From VYFG01 sp965213885 (GTDB taxonomy: Bacteria; Pseudomonadota; Gammaproteobacteria; Arenicellales; Poriferihabitantaceae): a stretch of 64,000 nt of DNA. The notes beneath the pieces were generated by a model, which was not told the origin of the DNA, did not search any database, and saw only the letters and a program-made list of their open reading frames with translations. Positions 54,320 through 63,077 of this stretch are shown in pieces; within the stretch, counting starts at the first letter, position 1, and each line of letters begins with the position of its first letter. The stretch covers positions 2,294,001 through 2,358,000 of the forward strand of contig OZ243919.1 of assembly GCA_965213885.1 (NCBI GenBank), given 5' to 3'. Position numbers and translations under genes: made by a program.

Positions 54320-55189
54320 ATGGAATTACTGATCCAGTCTATCGTCAACGGTTTCATCCAGAGCGGGTTCTACGCGCTGGCGGCCGTGGGCCTGGTGCTG
54401 ATCTTCGGGGTCATGGGTGTGGTCAATTTCGCCCATGGCGAACTGGTGATGGCGGGCGCCTATACCGTTTGGCTGCTTCACGCCCAGCACGGCATGCCGT
54501 TTCTGGTCACCATCCTGGTTGCCATCATGCTGGTGACCGCGATCGGGATGATCATGGAACAATTCATGTTCCGGCCCATGCGGGACAATCCCTTCGGGGG
54601 ACTGATCTGTTCGATCGGCGTGCTGTTCATTCTGCAGGTCATCGCCACCCTCGTGGGCGGGGAAGGCCCGTCCAAGCAGGTACCGCCCCCCTATGAGGGA
54701 ACACTGGTCCTGTTCGAATTCCTGCGCGTCCCCTACCAGCGGTTGTTCGCCATCGGGGTGGCCCTGGCCAGCCTGGGGGTACTCTGGTACTTCCTGACAC
54801 GCACCAGGCTGGGATGGGCGCTGCGTGCGGTGGCCCAGGACCGTGAAGCCGCTGCATTGCAGGGCATCAACAGCAACCGGATCTCGATGATCGCCATCTG
54901 TGTCGGGGCGGCCATGGCCGGCCTGGCCGGCGCACTCATGGCACCGCTGACCAATATCAACCCCCACATGGGCCACAACGTCATCATCACCGCCTTCATC
55001 GTCACCATCGTCGGCGGTGTCGGCAGCCTCTCAGGGGCGGTGATCGCGTCGTTCCTGTATGCCATTTTCCACACGTTCGTGACCACCTATTTCAACAGCA
55101 CGGTCGCCACCATTGCGGGCTTGATGATCATGGTGGTGATCCTGATCGTTCGCCCGACGGGCATCATGGGTCACCGGGTGAGCGACTGA
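54320..55189 (+). CDS. Branched-chain-type ABC transporter permease (LivH family)
   Basis: The 289-residue membrane protein starts MELLIQSIVNGFIQSGFYAL. It contains GVMGVVNFAHGELVMAGAYT and ALRAVAQDREAAALQGINSN, signatures of LivH/UrtB permeases. It forms the membrane channel with the following LivM-type protein. Confidence 0.93.
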   Translation: MELLIQSIVNGFIQSGFYALAAVGLVLIFGVMGVVNFAHGELVMAGAYTVWLLHAQHGMPFLVTILVAIMLVTAIGMIMEQFMFRPMRDNPFGGLICSIGVLFILQVIATLVGGEGPSKQVPPPYEGTLVLFEFLRVPYQRLFAIGVALASLGVLWYFLTRTRLGWALRAVAQDREAAALQGINSNRISMIAICVGAAMAGLAGALMAPLTNINPHMGHNVIITAFIVTIVGGVGSLSGAVIASFLYAIFHTFVTTYFNSTVATIAGLMIMVVILIVRPTGIMGHRVSD

Positions 55190-55198
55190 CCGGGTGAC

Positions 55199-56155
55199 AT
55201 GAACGGGTCCGGCATCAGGCATTTCGTCACCGTCGCGGTGATCCTCGCCATCCTCGTGGTGCTGCCGCACTATCTCAAGTACCACCACCAGGATTTTCTC
55301 CTGTTCCTCGTCATCAACGTCCTGGTGGTCGCCAGTTACCGGCTTGTCACGCTCACCGGCGAATGGTCCCTGATCCACGCAGTGATGATGGGCATCGGCG
55401 CCTATACCAGTGCCATCCTGTCCAAGCATTTCGATGTCTCCTTCTGGGTCAGCTTGCCGCTGGCAGGTGTCGGGGCCGGACTCATGGCGGCCCTGCTCTG
55501 TTTCCCGCTGTTCCGGATGACCCAGTTCTACTTCCTGATCGGATCCTTCGCTGCGGGCGAGGCCATCAGGCTGTCCTGGATTCATTTCATCAAGCCCTTC
55601 GGGGGCACCAGCGGGGTCAGCGCCATTCCGCCTCCTGAACTGCTGGACATCGATTTTCTCGAGCCGATTCCGTATTTCTACATGGTGCTGGTCATCGTCA
55701 CGGCCTGCCTGTTCCTGCTGTACCGCATCGAGAAGTCCCGGATCGGGCTGACACTGCACGCGGTGCACTGGAAGGCCCCGCTGGCGGAATCCGTCGGCGT
55801 CAACACCTGGAACTACCGTTCGCTGGCATTCATCACCGGGTCCGTATTCGTCGGCCTGGCGGGCGCCCTGAAGGTGCACTACATCGGCACCGTCACACCC
55901 AAGCAGTTCGATATCGGCTTCATGGTATTCATCCTGATCTGGGTGATCGTGGGCGGCTACCGGACATTCTACGGGCCCATTGTCGGCGCGGTGGTGCTAT
56001 CCGTCCTGGACGAGATCTTCCGCGGGCTCGATGTGTTCCGTCCCGCGGTGTACGGCGCGATCCTGGTCTTCGGCATCCTGTTCCTTCCGAACGGCCTTGA
56101 AAGCCTGCCGGACAAGGTCAGGGCACGAATCGGCAGGAGCAGAGGCAGCGGCTGA
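55199..56155 (+). CDS. Branched-chain-type ABC transporter permease (LivM family)
   Basis: The 318-residue protein has about eight to ten hydrophobic segments. TGEWSLIHAVMMGIGAYTSA and GLTLHAVHWKAPLAESVGVN match LivM, and FRPAVYGAILVFGILFLPNG closes the domain. It starts 9 bp after livH, and its stop shares one base with the next ATG. Confidence 0.92.
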   Translation: MNGSGIRHFVTVAVILAILVVLPHYLKYHHQDFLLFLVINVLVVASYRLVTLTGEWSLIHAVMMGIGAYTSAILSKHFDVSFWVSLPLAGVGAGLMAALLCFPLFRMTQFYFLIGSFAAGEAIRLSWIHFIKPFGGTSGVSAIPPPELLDIDFLEPIPYFYMVLVIVTACLFLLYRIEKSRIGLTLHAVHWKAPLAESVGVNTWNYRSLAFITGSVFVGLAGALKVHYIGTVTPKQFDIGFMVFILIWVIVGGYRTFYGPIVGAVVLSVLDEIFRGLDVFRPAVYGAILVFGILFLPNGLESLPDKVRARIGRSRGSG

Positions 56156-56913
56156 TGTCCATCCTGGAAGTCCGGAACCTGAGCATGCAGTTCGGCGGCC
56201 TGGTCGCCCTGAACGGGGTCAGCTTCCACGTCGAGCAGGGAGAGATTCACGGCCTGATCGGCCCCAACGGCGCCGGCAAGAGCACGATGTTCAAGATCAT
56301 CGCCGGCTTCAGTACCCCCACCGGCGGGGACATCCTGTTTGACGGACACCGGATTACCGGCATCAAGCCTTCCCGGATCGCCGCAGAGGGGGTCGTGCGG
56401 ACATTCCAGGAAACGACGCTGTTCCAGGAACTGACGGTCTACGAGAACATCCTCATCGGCACCCACAACCGGTCGCGTACGGATATCCTCTCCGCGATCC
56501 TTGGCCTGGACAGGATGAAACAGCGGGATGCCGGCCGGGCGGCCAGGGAAGTCATGGAATTCATGGGCCTCGACGCACGCGGGGAACAACTGGCTTCCGA
56601 ACTGCCCCTGGGGTCCCAGCGGGCACTGGCAATCGCCATCGCCCTGGTAACCCGGCCACGGCTGCTGCTGATGGACGAGCCGTTCGCCGGGATGAACCCC
56701 GAAGAGACCGGCACCATGATGGAACTGACGCGCAGGGTGCGGGAATCCGGTGTCACCATCGTCCTTGTGGAACATGACATGAAGGCGGTCATGGGGCTCT
56801 GCGAACGGCTTACGGTGCTCAATTTCGGCACCCTGCTGGCGCAGGGCTCGCCGGAGGAGGTGCGCAGTAATCCGGAGGTGATCAGGGCCTATCTCGGGGG
56901 GGATCACGAGTGA
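56155..56913 (+). CDS. ABC transporter ATP-binding protein (LivG family)
   Basis: The 252-residue ATPase has Walker A GLIGPNGAGKSTMFK and Walker B LLLMDEPFAGMN. The signature motif is unusual: LPLGSQRALAIAIAL instead of LSYGQQR. The switch His is in VLVEHDM. It is typical of LivG-type subunits. Confidence 0.93.
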   Translation: MSILEVRNLSMQFGGLVALNGVSFHVEQGEIHGLIGPNGAGKSTMFKIIAGFSTPTGGDILFDGHRITGIKPSRIAAEGVVRTFQETTLFQELTVYENILIGTHNRSRTDILSAILGLDRMKQRDAGRAAREVMEFMGLDARGEQLASELPLGSQRALAIAIALVTRPRLLLMDEPFAGMNPEETGTMMELTRRVRESGVTIVLVEHDMKAVMGLCERLTVLNFGTLLAQGSPEEVRSNPEVIRAYLGGDHE

Positions 56914-57617
56914 AGCTTTCCATTCGGGACCTGCAAGTCAACTACCACAACGTCGCCGCCCTCAAGGGCATCAGCCTGGAGGTCCCCAATGCGTCCTTCG
57001 TCACCCTGATCGGCTCGAACGGGGCCGGCAAGAGCACGACCCTGCGGGCCATCTCCGGGCTGGTGAAACCGGGCAGCGGCGAAATCCTGCTCAACGACCA
57101 GCGTATCGACGGCGTCATGGCCGACCGAATCCTGCGCATGGGCATCGCCCATGTGCCCGAAGGCCGGAGGATATTCAAGGATCTCAGTGTCGAGGAGAAC
57201 CTGAGGCTGGGAGCGTTCATCTACGATGACCGCGACCGCATCGAACAGGACCTTCACGGGATCTTCGAGAAATTCCCCCGCCTTGGAGAACGCCGCCACC
57301 AGCACGGCCGGACGTTGAGCGGCGGCGAGCAGCAGATGCTGTCCATCGGCCGGGCCCTGATGTCCCGCCCCCGCGTGCTGCTGCTGGACGAGCCTTCGCT
57401 GGGGCTTGCGCCGATCATCGTGCAGGAGATCGGCACTATCCTCCGGGAGATCAACGCGCAGGGTGTGACGATCATCCTGGTCGAACAGAACGCGGACCTC
57501 GCCCTGCAGCTCGCGGATCGCGGCTACGTACTGGAAACCGGGCTGATCGCGCTGGAGGACCGGGCCGACCGGCTTGCCAACAACGAGCATGTGAAGAAGG
57601 CGTATCTGGGCATCTGA
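56910..57617 (+). CDS. ABC transporter ATP-binding protein (LivF family)
   Basis: The 235-residue ATPase starts at GTG 56910, overlapping the previous stop by 4 bp (GTGA). It has Walker A LIGSNGAGKSTTLR, signature LSGGEQQMLSIGRAL and Walker B VLLLDEPSLGLA. HVPEGRRIFKDLSVEENLRL is characteristic of LivF. It closes the transporter operon and converges on the permease gene at 57672. Confidence 0.94.
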   Translation: MKLSIRDLQVNYHNVAALKGISLEVPNASFVTLIGSNGAGKSTTLRAISGLVKPGSGEILLNDQRIDGVMADRILRMGIAHVPEGRRIFKDLSVEENLRLGAFIYDDRDRIEQDLHGIFEKFPRLGERRHQHGRTLSGGEQQMLSIGRALMSRPRVLLLDEPSLGLAPIIVQEIGTILREINAQGVTIILVEQNADLALQLADRGYVLETGLIALEDRADRLANNEHVKKAYLGI

Positions 57618-57671
57618 CCCGCATGTCGACCCGGCCTGCTGCCGACACCGGCCGAATTACTGTGGCAGGCC

Positions 57672-58790
57672 TCATCTGCGCCCCAGCAGCCACATCGCCA
57701 GCGCCCCCGCCGCCAGACCCCAGAACGCGGAGCCCACACCGTACAGTTCGACGCCGGACAAAGTGACCAGGAAGGTGATCAGGGCCGGCTCCCGCCAGGC
57801 GCCGTCGGTCATGGCCTGCTGCAAACTGCCGGTGATGGTGCCGAGAAGCGCGATGCCGGCAATGGCGATCACCAGTGCATCCGGAAAGGCGATGAACAGG
57901 GCAGCTATGGTGCCCCCGAAGACCCCCGCCGCCACTCCCGCGAGATAACGTCTTTCGCTGTCCGGGTGCGCATCGGGGCCCGCACAGATCGCGGCAGTGA
58001 TTGCAGCAAGATTGTAGGCAACCCCGCCGAACGGTGCCATCAGCAGGGTCATCAGGCCGGTGCTCCCGATAACGGGGGAGACCGGAACGTGCGCATATCC
58101 GTACGTGCGCAGCACGGCAACCCCCGGGATATTCTGGGATGCCATGGTGACCAGGAAGAGCGGCACCCCGACACCGAGTATCACCGCCGGGTCCAGCGAC
58201 GGCGACGTGAATACCGGCCTTGCCAGGGCGACTGTCAGGGTATCGAATCTGAACAGGCCGTAGATCGCGGACAATCCCATCCCGAGAAACAGCACCAGGA
58301 TCACCACGTACCGCGGGGACAGGCGTTTCACCAGCAGATACGCGGCAAACATGGGCAATACCAGCGCAAGATCCGACTGCATGACGACGAAGACATCCAT
58401 GCCGAACCTCGCCAGCACCCCGGCGAGCATGGCGGACGCCAGTTGCAGGGGCACCCTGTCCATGATGCGTTCGAACCATCCGCAATAACCCACCAGCGTG
58501 ACCAGGGCCCCGGAAAACAGGAAGGCGCCGACGGCCGCAGACAGGTCCACGCCCACCAGGGCAACCACCAGCATCGCGGCCCCGGGTGTTGACCAGGCCG
58601 TGACAACCGGCGCCCGGTATTTCAGGGACAGCGCGATGGTGGTGACACCCATTCCGACGCCGAGAGCCCCCATCCAGGAACCGATCAGCCCGGCACCGGC
58701 AACAGAGGCCGCCTGGAACACGATGGCCGCGGAACCCCCGTAGCCGACCAGTATGGCAATGAGCCCAGCTGCCAGGGCACTCAGGGGCAT
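57672..58790 (-). CDS. BenE-family permease
   Basis: The 372-residue membrane protein has about twelve hydrophobic segments. Features of the benzoate/H+ symporter (BenE/YdcO) family include SLKYRAPVVTAWSTPGAAML, VTMASQNIPGVAVLRTYGYA and MAPFGGVAYNLAAITAAICA. It lies 81 bp after tdm on the same strand with no terminator visible between, so the two are probably co-transcribed. Benzoate transport is unlikely from context. The real substrate is unknown. Confidence 0.88.
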   Translation of the reverse strand: MPLSALAAGLIAILVGYGGSAAIVFQAASVAGAGLIGSWMGALGVGMGVTTIALSLKYRAPVVTAWSTPGAAMLVVALVGVDLSAAVGAFLFSGALVTLVGYCGWFERIMDRVPLQLASAMLAGVLARFGMDVFVVMQSDLALVLPMFAAYLLVKRLSPRYVVILVLFLGMGLSAIYGLFRFDTLTVALARPVFTSPSLDPAVILGVGVPLFLVTMASQNIPGVAVLRTYGYAHVPVSPVIGSTGLMTLLMAPFGGVAYNLAAITAAICAGPDAHPDSERRYLAGVAAGVFGGTIAALFIAFPDALVIAIAGIALLGTITGSLQQAMTDGAWREPALITFLVTLSGVELYGVGSAFWGLAAGALAMWLLGRR

Positions 58791-58871
58791 GGATTCATGC
58801 AGGCGCCGGACGGGCGTATGTCGTTTTTCCGGAAACCCGGACGGATAAGATCCGGGAACGTCGAGGACAAC

Positions 58872-61223
58872 CTAATAGTGGCCCTTCACACGCTCCTTCG
58901 CGGGATCAAAATGCGGGAAGGGGACGACCCTGGCGGGAATGCGCTTCTGGTGGCCGTCCAGTTTCCCCACTTCGATTTCCGCACCCTCACCGGCGTACTC
59001 AACATTCATCCGGCAAAGCGCGATGTTCTTGCCCAGGACGGGTGAAATCGTGGCACTGGTGATCTGCCCGACCTGGTAGCGCCCCTGGAACACGCCATCG
59101 CCATGGGCCGCCGGTTCCCGGCCGGACAGTTCAAGACCCACCAGCCGACGCTGGGGGCTGGCCTTGCGCTTTTCCAGCGCCGCCCGGCCGATAAAATCGT
59201 CGGTCTTGGACCCGAGCGGCACCGAGAACCCGATACCCGCCTCGAAGGGATCCGTCTGCTCGCAGAATTCGTGACCGGCGAAGATCAGGCCCGCCTCGAT
59301 GCGCAGGATGTCCAGGGCCTCCAGTCCCATGGGCCGGATGCCGAACTCCTCACCAGCCCCTGCGATCATCCGCCACACCGCAGGTCCCTGGTCGGGATGG
59401 CAGAAGATCTCGTAGCCGAGTTCCCCGGTATAGCCGGTACGCGAAACCAGTACCGGTATGCCCCGGTCATCGGGCATCCTGGCAATGGAGAAACGGAACC
59501 AGGCCATCTCGTTCATGTTGGCCTGATCCGGCCTGGTCCAGATCACCTTGTCCAGCACGTCGCGGCTCTTCGGTCCCTGGACCTGCAGGTTGACGAGTTG
59601 GTTCGTGCTGTTCTTGACCCACACCTTGAGCCCCCGTTCCTCGGCCTGCTCCCTGAGCCATAGCCCGGAGCCGTCATTGCCGCCGACCCACCGGAAATTG
59701 TCCCGGGCCAGGCGGAATATGGTGCCGTCGTCGATCATCCCGCCGGACGGGTTGCACATCGCGGTGTAGACAACCCGTCCCACTGCGAGCTTCTTGATGT
59801 CACGTGGCACGCAGGCCTGCATCAGCTGCTCGGCGTCGGGGCCGACCACCTCGTATTTCCGCAATGCCGACAGGTCGATCATTGCGGCATTCTGGCGGCA
59901 GGCCCAGTACTCCTCGATCGCCCCCTGGTTGGTGTAGTCGTTGGCCAGCCAGTAACCATTGTACTCGACGAAGTTGCGGGTGAGTTTCGATGTTTCCGGG
60001 TGAAAGGCGGTATCCTGGGTCATGACGGGTTCCGCGTCGGTGGTTTTTCGAAAGGCGATGGCGCGCCGGAACAGCGTCCTGTCATCATAGGCGCGCACCT
60101 GGATATCGGTGGGAATCCAGCCATTGGCGGCGTCGACGTCGTCCGGACACGCAGAAGAAACACAGACCAGGTCCCTGAGTGCGCGCATCAGGACATAGTC
60201 CCCGGGACGCGACCACGGCTCGTCGGAGTAGAGCTGGTACTGGTCATCGAAGAACGTGTTGAAAAACAGGTTCATCGCCATCCAGCCCTTTCTCGGTGCA
60301 ACGGGATATTCCGACAGGACCCGATTGAAATTGTCGGAACAGTTGACATGTCCCGGATATCCCATGTCGTCGTAGTACCTGGCCGTGCAGGCCAGGCCAA
60401 AGCTGTCGTGGCGTCCGCAGGTATCCTGGATGACCTCCACCATCGGTTCCAGATCCGCGTCGAAGAACTTGGAGTGCAGGCCCGGCCCGGGATATGCGGC
60501 CCCCATCAGGGTACGGGTGACCGTGGCGTCCAGGCAGCGCTCGATTCCCTGGTCCAGCTTGGCGAGGTCGAAGCACTGGAAATCGGAACACTGCCGGCCG
60601 TCGACATCCAGGACCTGGATGTACTGGCCCGCCCTGATCTCGTAGCTCGCCGCAGTGGATGCCTTGACCGTAAAGTCCTGCAGGGGATCGGTCAGCGGAT
60701 CCGGCAAGGGACGCGACACCGGCACCTGGGGCCGTCCCCGGCTGACCCAGGCGATGAGGTCCGTGGGGGGCATCTGCGAATCCACGGACATGGGTTCGCC
60801 CGGGGCACCCAGAACCAGGATGCATTCCTCCTCCACGGTAAATTCCAGCCGGCTGCCCGCCGGGGTCTCTCCGTCGAGTACAGCGGCCACGGTCTCTCCC
60901 GCCAGATCAATGCCGAATCCCGCCAGGCGACGACATATCCTGTCCGCACCGGCGCTGTCGGACTGGAGCATTGCCGCAAGTGCGCCGCCACCGGCGTTTT
61001 CAGCCAGGCCCAGGCTGCCCGTCAGATTCCTCCCGGCCGCGTCGAAAGCGAAGATATGGGCAGGTTGCAGTCCCTCGGGATCCACCAGCTCCACACCATC
61101 TCCGGGAAGCATGGGGATGACCACCATGGCGCCGCCGTGGATCACGTAGCGTTCCCGGCCGAGCCAGTGGCTGCCGAGACCAGGCTCCCGCAGGGTTTCT
61201 GCGGGATTGTATTGAATGTTCAT
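58872..61223 (-). CDS. tdm: Trimethylamine N-oxide demethylase (DUF1989-GcvT fusion)
   Basis: From ATG 61223 (MNIQYNPAETLREPGLGSHW), with an AGAGG ribosome-binding site, the product has 783 residues. Residues 1 to about 400 form the DUF1989 part, rich in possible zinc ligands: Cys269, His272, Cys279, His292, Cys295 and Cys354/359. From about 410 a complete GcvT-like folate-binding half follows (TGELGYEIFCHPDQGPAVWR). This architecture and the pairing with tmm are those of Tdm from Methylocella and roseobacters, which splits TMAO into dimethylamine and formaldehyde, with the formaldehyde passed to tetrahydrofolate. The identification is by domain order and context. Confidence 0.88.
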   Translation of the reverse strand: MNIQYNPAETLREPGLGSHWLGRERYVIHGGAMVVIPMLPGDGVELVDPEGLQPAHIFAFDAAGRNLTGSLGLAENAGGGALAAMLQSDSAGADRICRRLAGFGIDLAGETVAAVLDGETPAGSRLEFTVEEECILVLGAPGEPMSVDSQMPPTDLIAWVSRGRPQVPVSRPLPDPLTDPLQDFTVKASTAASYEIRAGQYIQVLDVDGRQCSDFQCFDLAKLDQGIERCLDATVTRTLMGAAYPGPGLHSKFFDADLEPMVEVIQDTCGRHDSFGLACTARYYDDMGYPGHVNCSDNFNRVLSEYPVAPRKGWMAMNLFFNTFFDDQYQLYSDEPWSRPGDYVLMRALRDLVCVSSACPDDVDAANGWIPTDIQVRAYDDRTLFRRAIAFRKTTDAEPVMTQDTAFHPETSKLTRNFVEYNGYWLANDYTNQGAIEEYWACRQNAAMIDLSALRKYEVVGPDAEQLMQACVPRDIKKLAVGRVVYTAMCNPSGGMIDDGTIFRLARDNFRWVGGNDGSGLWLREQAEERGLKVWVKNSTNQLVNLQVQGPKSRDVLDKVIWTRPDQANMNEMAWFRFSIARMPDDRGIPVLVSRTGYTGELGYEIFCHPDQGPAVWRMIAGAGEEFGIRPMGLEALDILRIEAGLIFAGHEFCEQTDPFEAGIGFSVPLGSKTDDFIGRAALEKRKASPQRRLVGLELSGREPAAHGDGVFQGRYQVGQITSATISPVLGKNIALCRMNVEYAGEGAEIEVGKLDGHQKRIPARVVPFPHFDPAKERVKGHY

Positions 61224-61266
61224 ATCACCGCCTCTCCCGTGACAATTTGCCGGATTGCCGCCGACC

Positions 61267-61272
61267 AATATA
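61267..61272 (-). promoter_or_regulatory. -10 element of the tdm promoter
   Basis: On the minus strand TATATT has only a poor -35 (ATGCAC at 17 bp), which suggests activator dependence. The expected start point is near 61260, giving a leader of about 37 nt. Confidence 0.5.
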
Positions 61273-61295
61273 GCAAAGCGGCCCGGCTCGTGCAT

Positions 61296-61311
61296 TACCC
61301 AATTGCAGGTA
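61296..61311. promoter_or_regulatory. TAC-N10-GTA palindrome at the tdm promoter
   Basis: TACCCAATTGCAGGTA is the third copy of the proposed operator. Its centre is about 43 bp upstream of the expected tdm start, directly against the weak -35, which is the usual place for a class II activator site. The 8-bp palindromic core TACC...GGTA is shared exactly with the tmm copy in outer bases. Confidence 0.6.
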
Positions 61312-61452
61312 AAACGGATCGATTGATACGCCTTTTCCGTGCGTCTGTACCACAAACGGTGTCCGGCCGGGCTATCCTCCCATTGCCCGTGAAGCGGCGG
61401 CGGGCGGTCCCTTCCATCCCCGGCCTATTCCGGAGTGAACGAACGGTCCCGT

Positions 61453-62967
61453 TCAGGGCAGGGCCGCACTCGTCAGCGGGCCCGACGGGGTCAGCAGCGT
61501 TTCGGAAAGGCCGCGCGAGGTAAACCGCATGCGCAGGTCCAGCAACCGTTCTGCGTACTCGAGCCGGACCCCCAGGTAATCCGGTTCATTGCTCACATCC
61601 TCCATTTCGCCGGGGTCTTCCTGCAGGTCGAAGAGCAGGGGCGGCAGGGCGGGAAAGTGGACGTACTTGAACCGTTCGTCACGCAGCACGCCGAGGTGGC
61701 ACTGGTGGACACTGACTCCCGGGTTGCTGTCCCGCAACCAGCCGGAGTTGTGACGGAAGTCGAATTCCCAGTGTACCGCAGTGCGCCACCTATCGGGCGG
61801 TGCCGCAGTCTCCAGGATCGGCAGCAGGGACCGGCCATCGCACTGGGAAGGAACCCCGATACCCAGCCAGTCCAGCATGGTCGGCATGATGTCCACGTTC
61901 TCGGTGAACATGTCGAACCGGCCTCCCCTGCTGGCATCGGCGGAACTCCTCGGGTCACGGACGATGAGCGGGATATGGTAGGACTGGTCGAAGAATCCGA
62001 GTTTGCCATTCAGCCAGTGATCCCCCAACTGCTCGCCGTGATCCGAGGTGAAGATCACCAGGGTATCGTCCCAAAGGCCACGCTCCCCGAGAAAATCGAA
62101 CAGCCGGCCAAGGTGTTCGTCCACTTCGTTCATGAGGCCGTAGTAGGACGCCCAGGCATCCTCCAGGCGCCTGAGGTCGCCGCTGTCACCGTACTGCGCG
62201 TCCCGGATCATGGCCGCGAGGAAAGGATGCACCGCCGCCTCCCTGGCTTGATCCCCGTGACGGAGGGGGGACCGGATTCCGGCCGGGGGATACAAGGCGT
62301 TGTAGGGTTCCGGAGCCACGAACGGCGGATGGGGCCGAAGCAGGGAAAGATGGGTGACCCAGGGCCCGTCGGCGGCATCGATCCATTCCCGGCAGCGGCG
62401 GACCAGGTAGGCGGTCTCGTGATCCTCGCCCCGAATGGCCAGGGGGAGAACCCGATCGCCCCCATCCGCCCAGGTCGTACCCGGCGCCCTGGTCCCGTAG
62501 AGGTCCCAGGGCTTGCGCGGTATCGTGTAGCCCTGCCGCACCAGGTATTCCACCCAGGGCACCGGCACTTCATCGCGCATCGGCGTATGGGTGCCGATCC
62601 CGGGCAGGGGCTCGCTGTAATGGGACAGCCTGGGATCCGAAGGGTCCAGCCCCCCGGGATCCGCCGCGGTATCCGTGTAACCGAACAGGGAGGGATCGTA
62701 TCCGATCCTTCTCATCTCCAGCGCCCAGTTGGTCAGACCCCTGGAAACGGGCGTGCCGTTCGCCACGCAGCGGTGATTGAACAGATACATCCCGGTATGC
62801 AGGGAGGTGCGGCTGGGCGCACAGGGGGCAGCTTGGGCGAAATGGTTCGTGAAGACGGCCCCTTCCCCGGCCAGCCGGTCAAGGGACGGCGTTTTCACCA
62901 CCGGATCATCCAGCAGGGACAGGCAGGGACCCCGCCATTGATCGGCGGTAATGAACAGGACATTCAC
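61453..62967 (-). CDS. Sulfatase/phosphonate monoester hydrolase family protein
   Basis: The 504-residue protein belongs to the alkaline phosphatase superfamily. Asp9 (FITADQWRG) binds metal. The formylglycine motif is C49-A-P-S-R in QAAPCAPSRTSLHTGMY, and FTSDHGEQLGDHWL completes the metal site. YKYVHFPALPPLLFDLQEDP matches the phosphonate monoester hydrolase branch. It has no signal peptide, so it acts in the cytoplasm on sulfate, phosphate or phosphonate esters. The substrate is open. It is separated from tdm by 229 bp that hold the tdm promoter. Confidence 0.88.
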   Translation of the reverse strand: MNVLFITADQWRGPCLSLLDDPVVKTPSLDRLAGEGAVFTNHFAQAAPCAPSRTSLHTGMYLFNHRCVANGTPVSRGLTNWALEMRRIGYDPSLFGYTDTAADPGGLDPSDPRLSHYSEPLPGIGTHTPMRDEVPVPWVEYLVRQGYTIPRKPWDLYGTRAPGTTWADGGDRVLPLAIRGEDHETAYLVRRCREWIDAADGPWVTHLSLLRPHPPFVAPEPYNALYPPAGIRSPLRHGDQAREAAVHPFLAAMIRDAQYGDSGDLRRLEDAWASYYGLMNEVDEHLGRLFDFLGERGLWDDTLVIFTSDHGEQLGDHWLNGKLGFFDQSYHIPLIVRDPRSSADASRGGRFDMFTENVDIMPTMLDWLGIGVPSQCDGRSLLPILETAAPPDRWRTAVHWEFDFRHNSGWLRDSNPGVSVHQCHLGVLRDERFKYVHFPALPPLLFDLQEDPGEMEDVSNEPDYLGVRLEYAERLLDLRMRFTSRGLSETLLTPSGPLTSAALP

Positions 62968-63077
62968 GGCCGGAAGGAGAACCTGGGATTTACCCGGAGA
63001 CTAGCCGAGAGCCCGGGTTGAAATCAACGCAGTTTCGAGCTGAAAACCGGGCAGTGACCGTACGGACGGGCTCCCGC

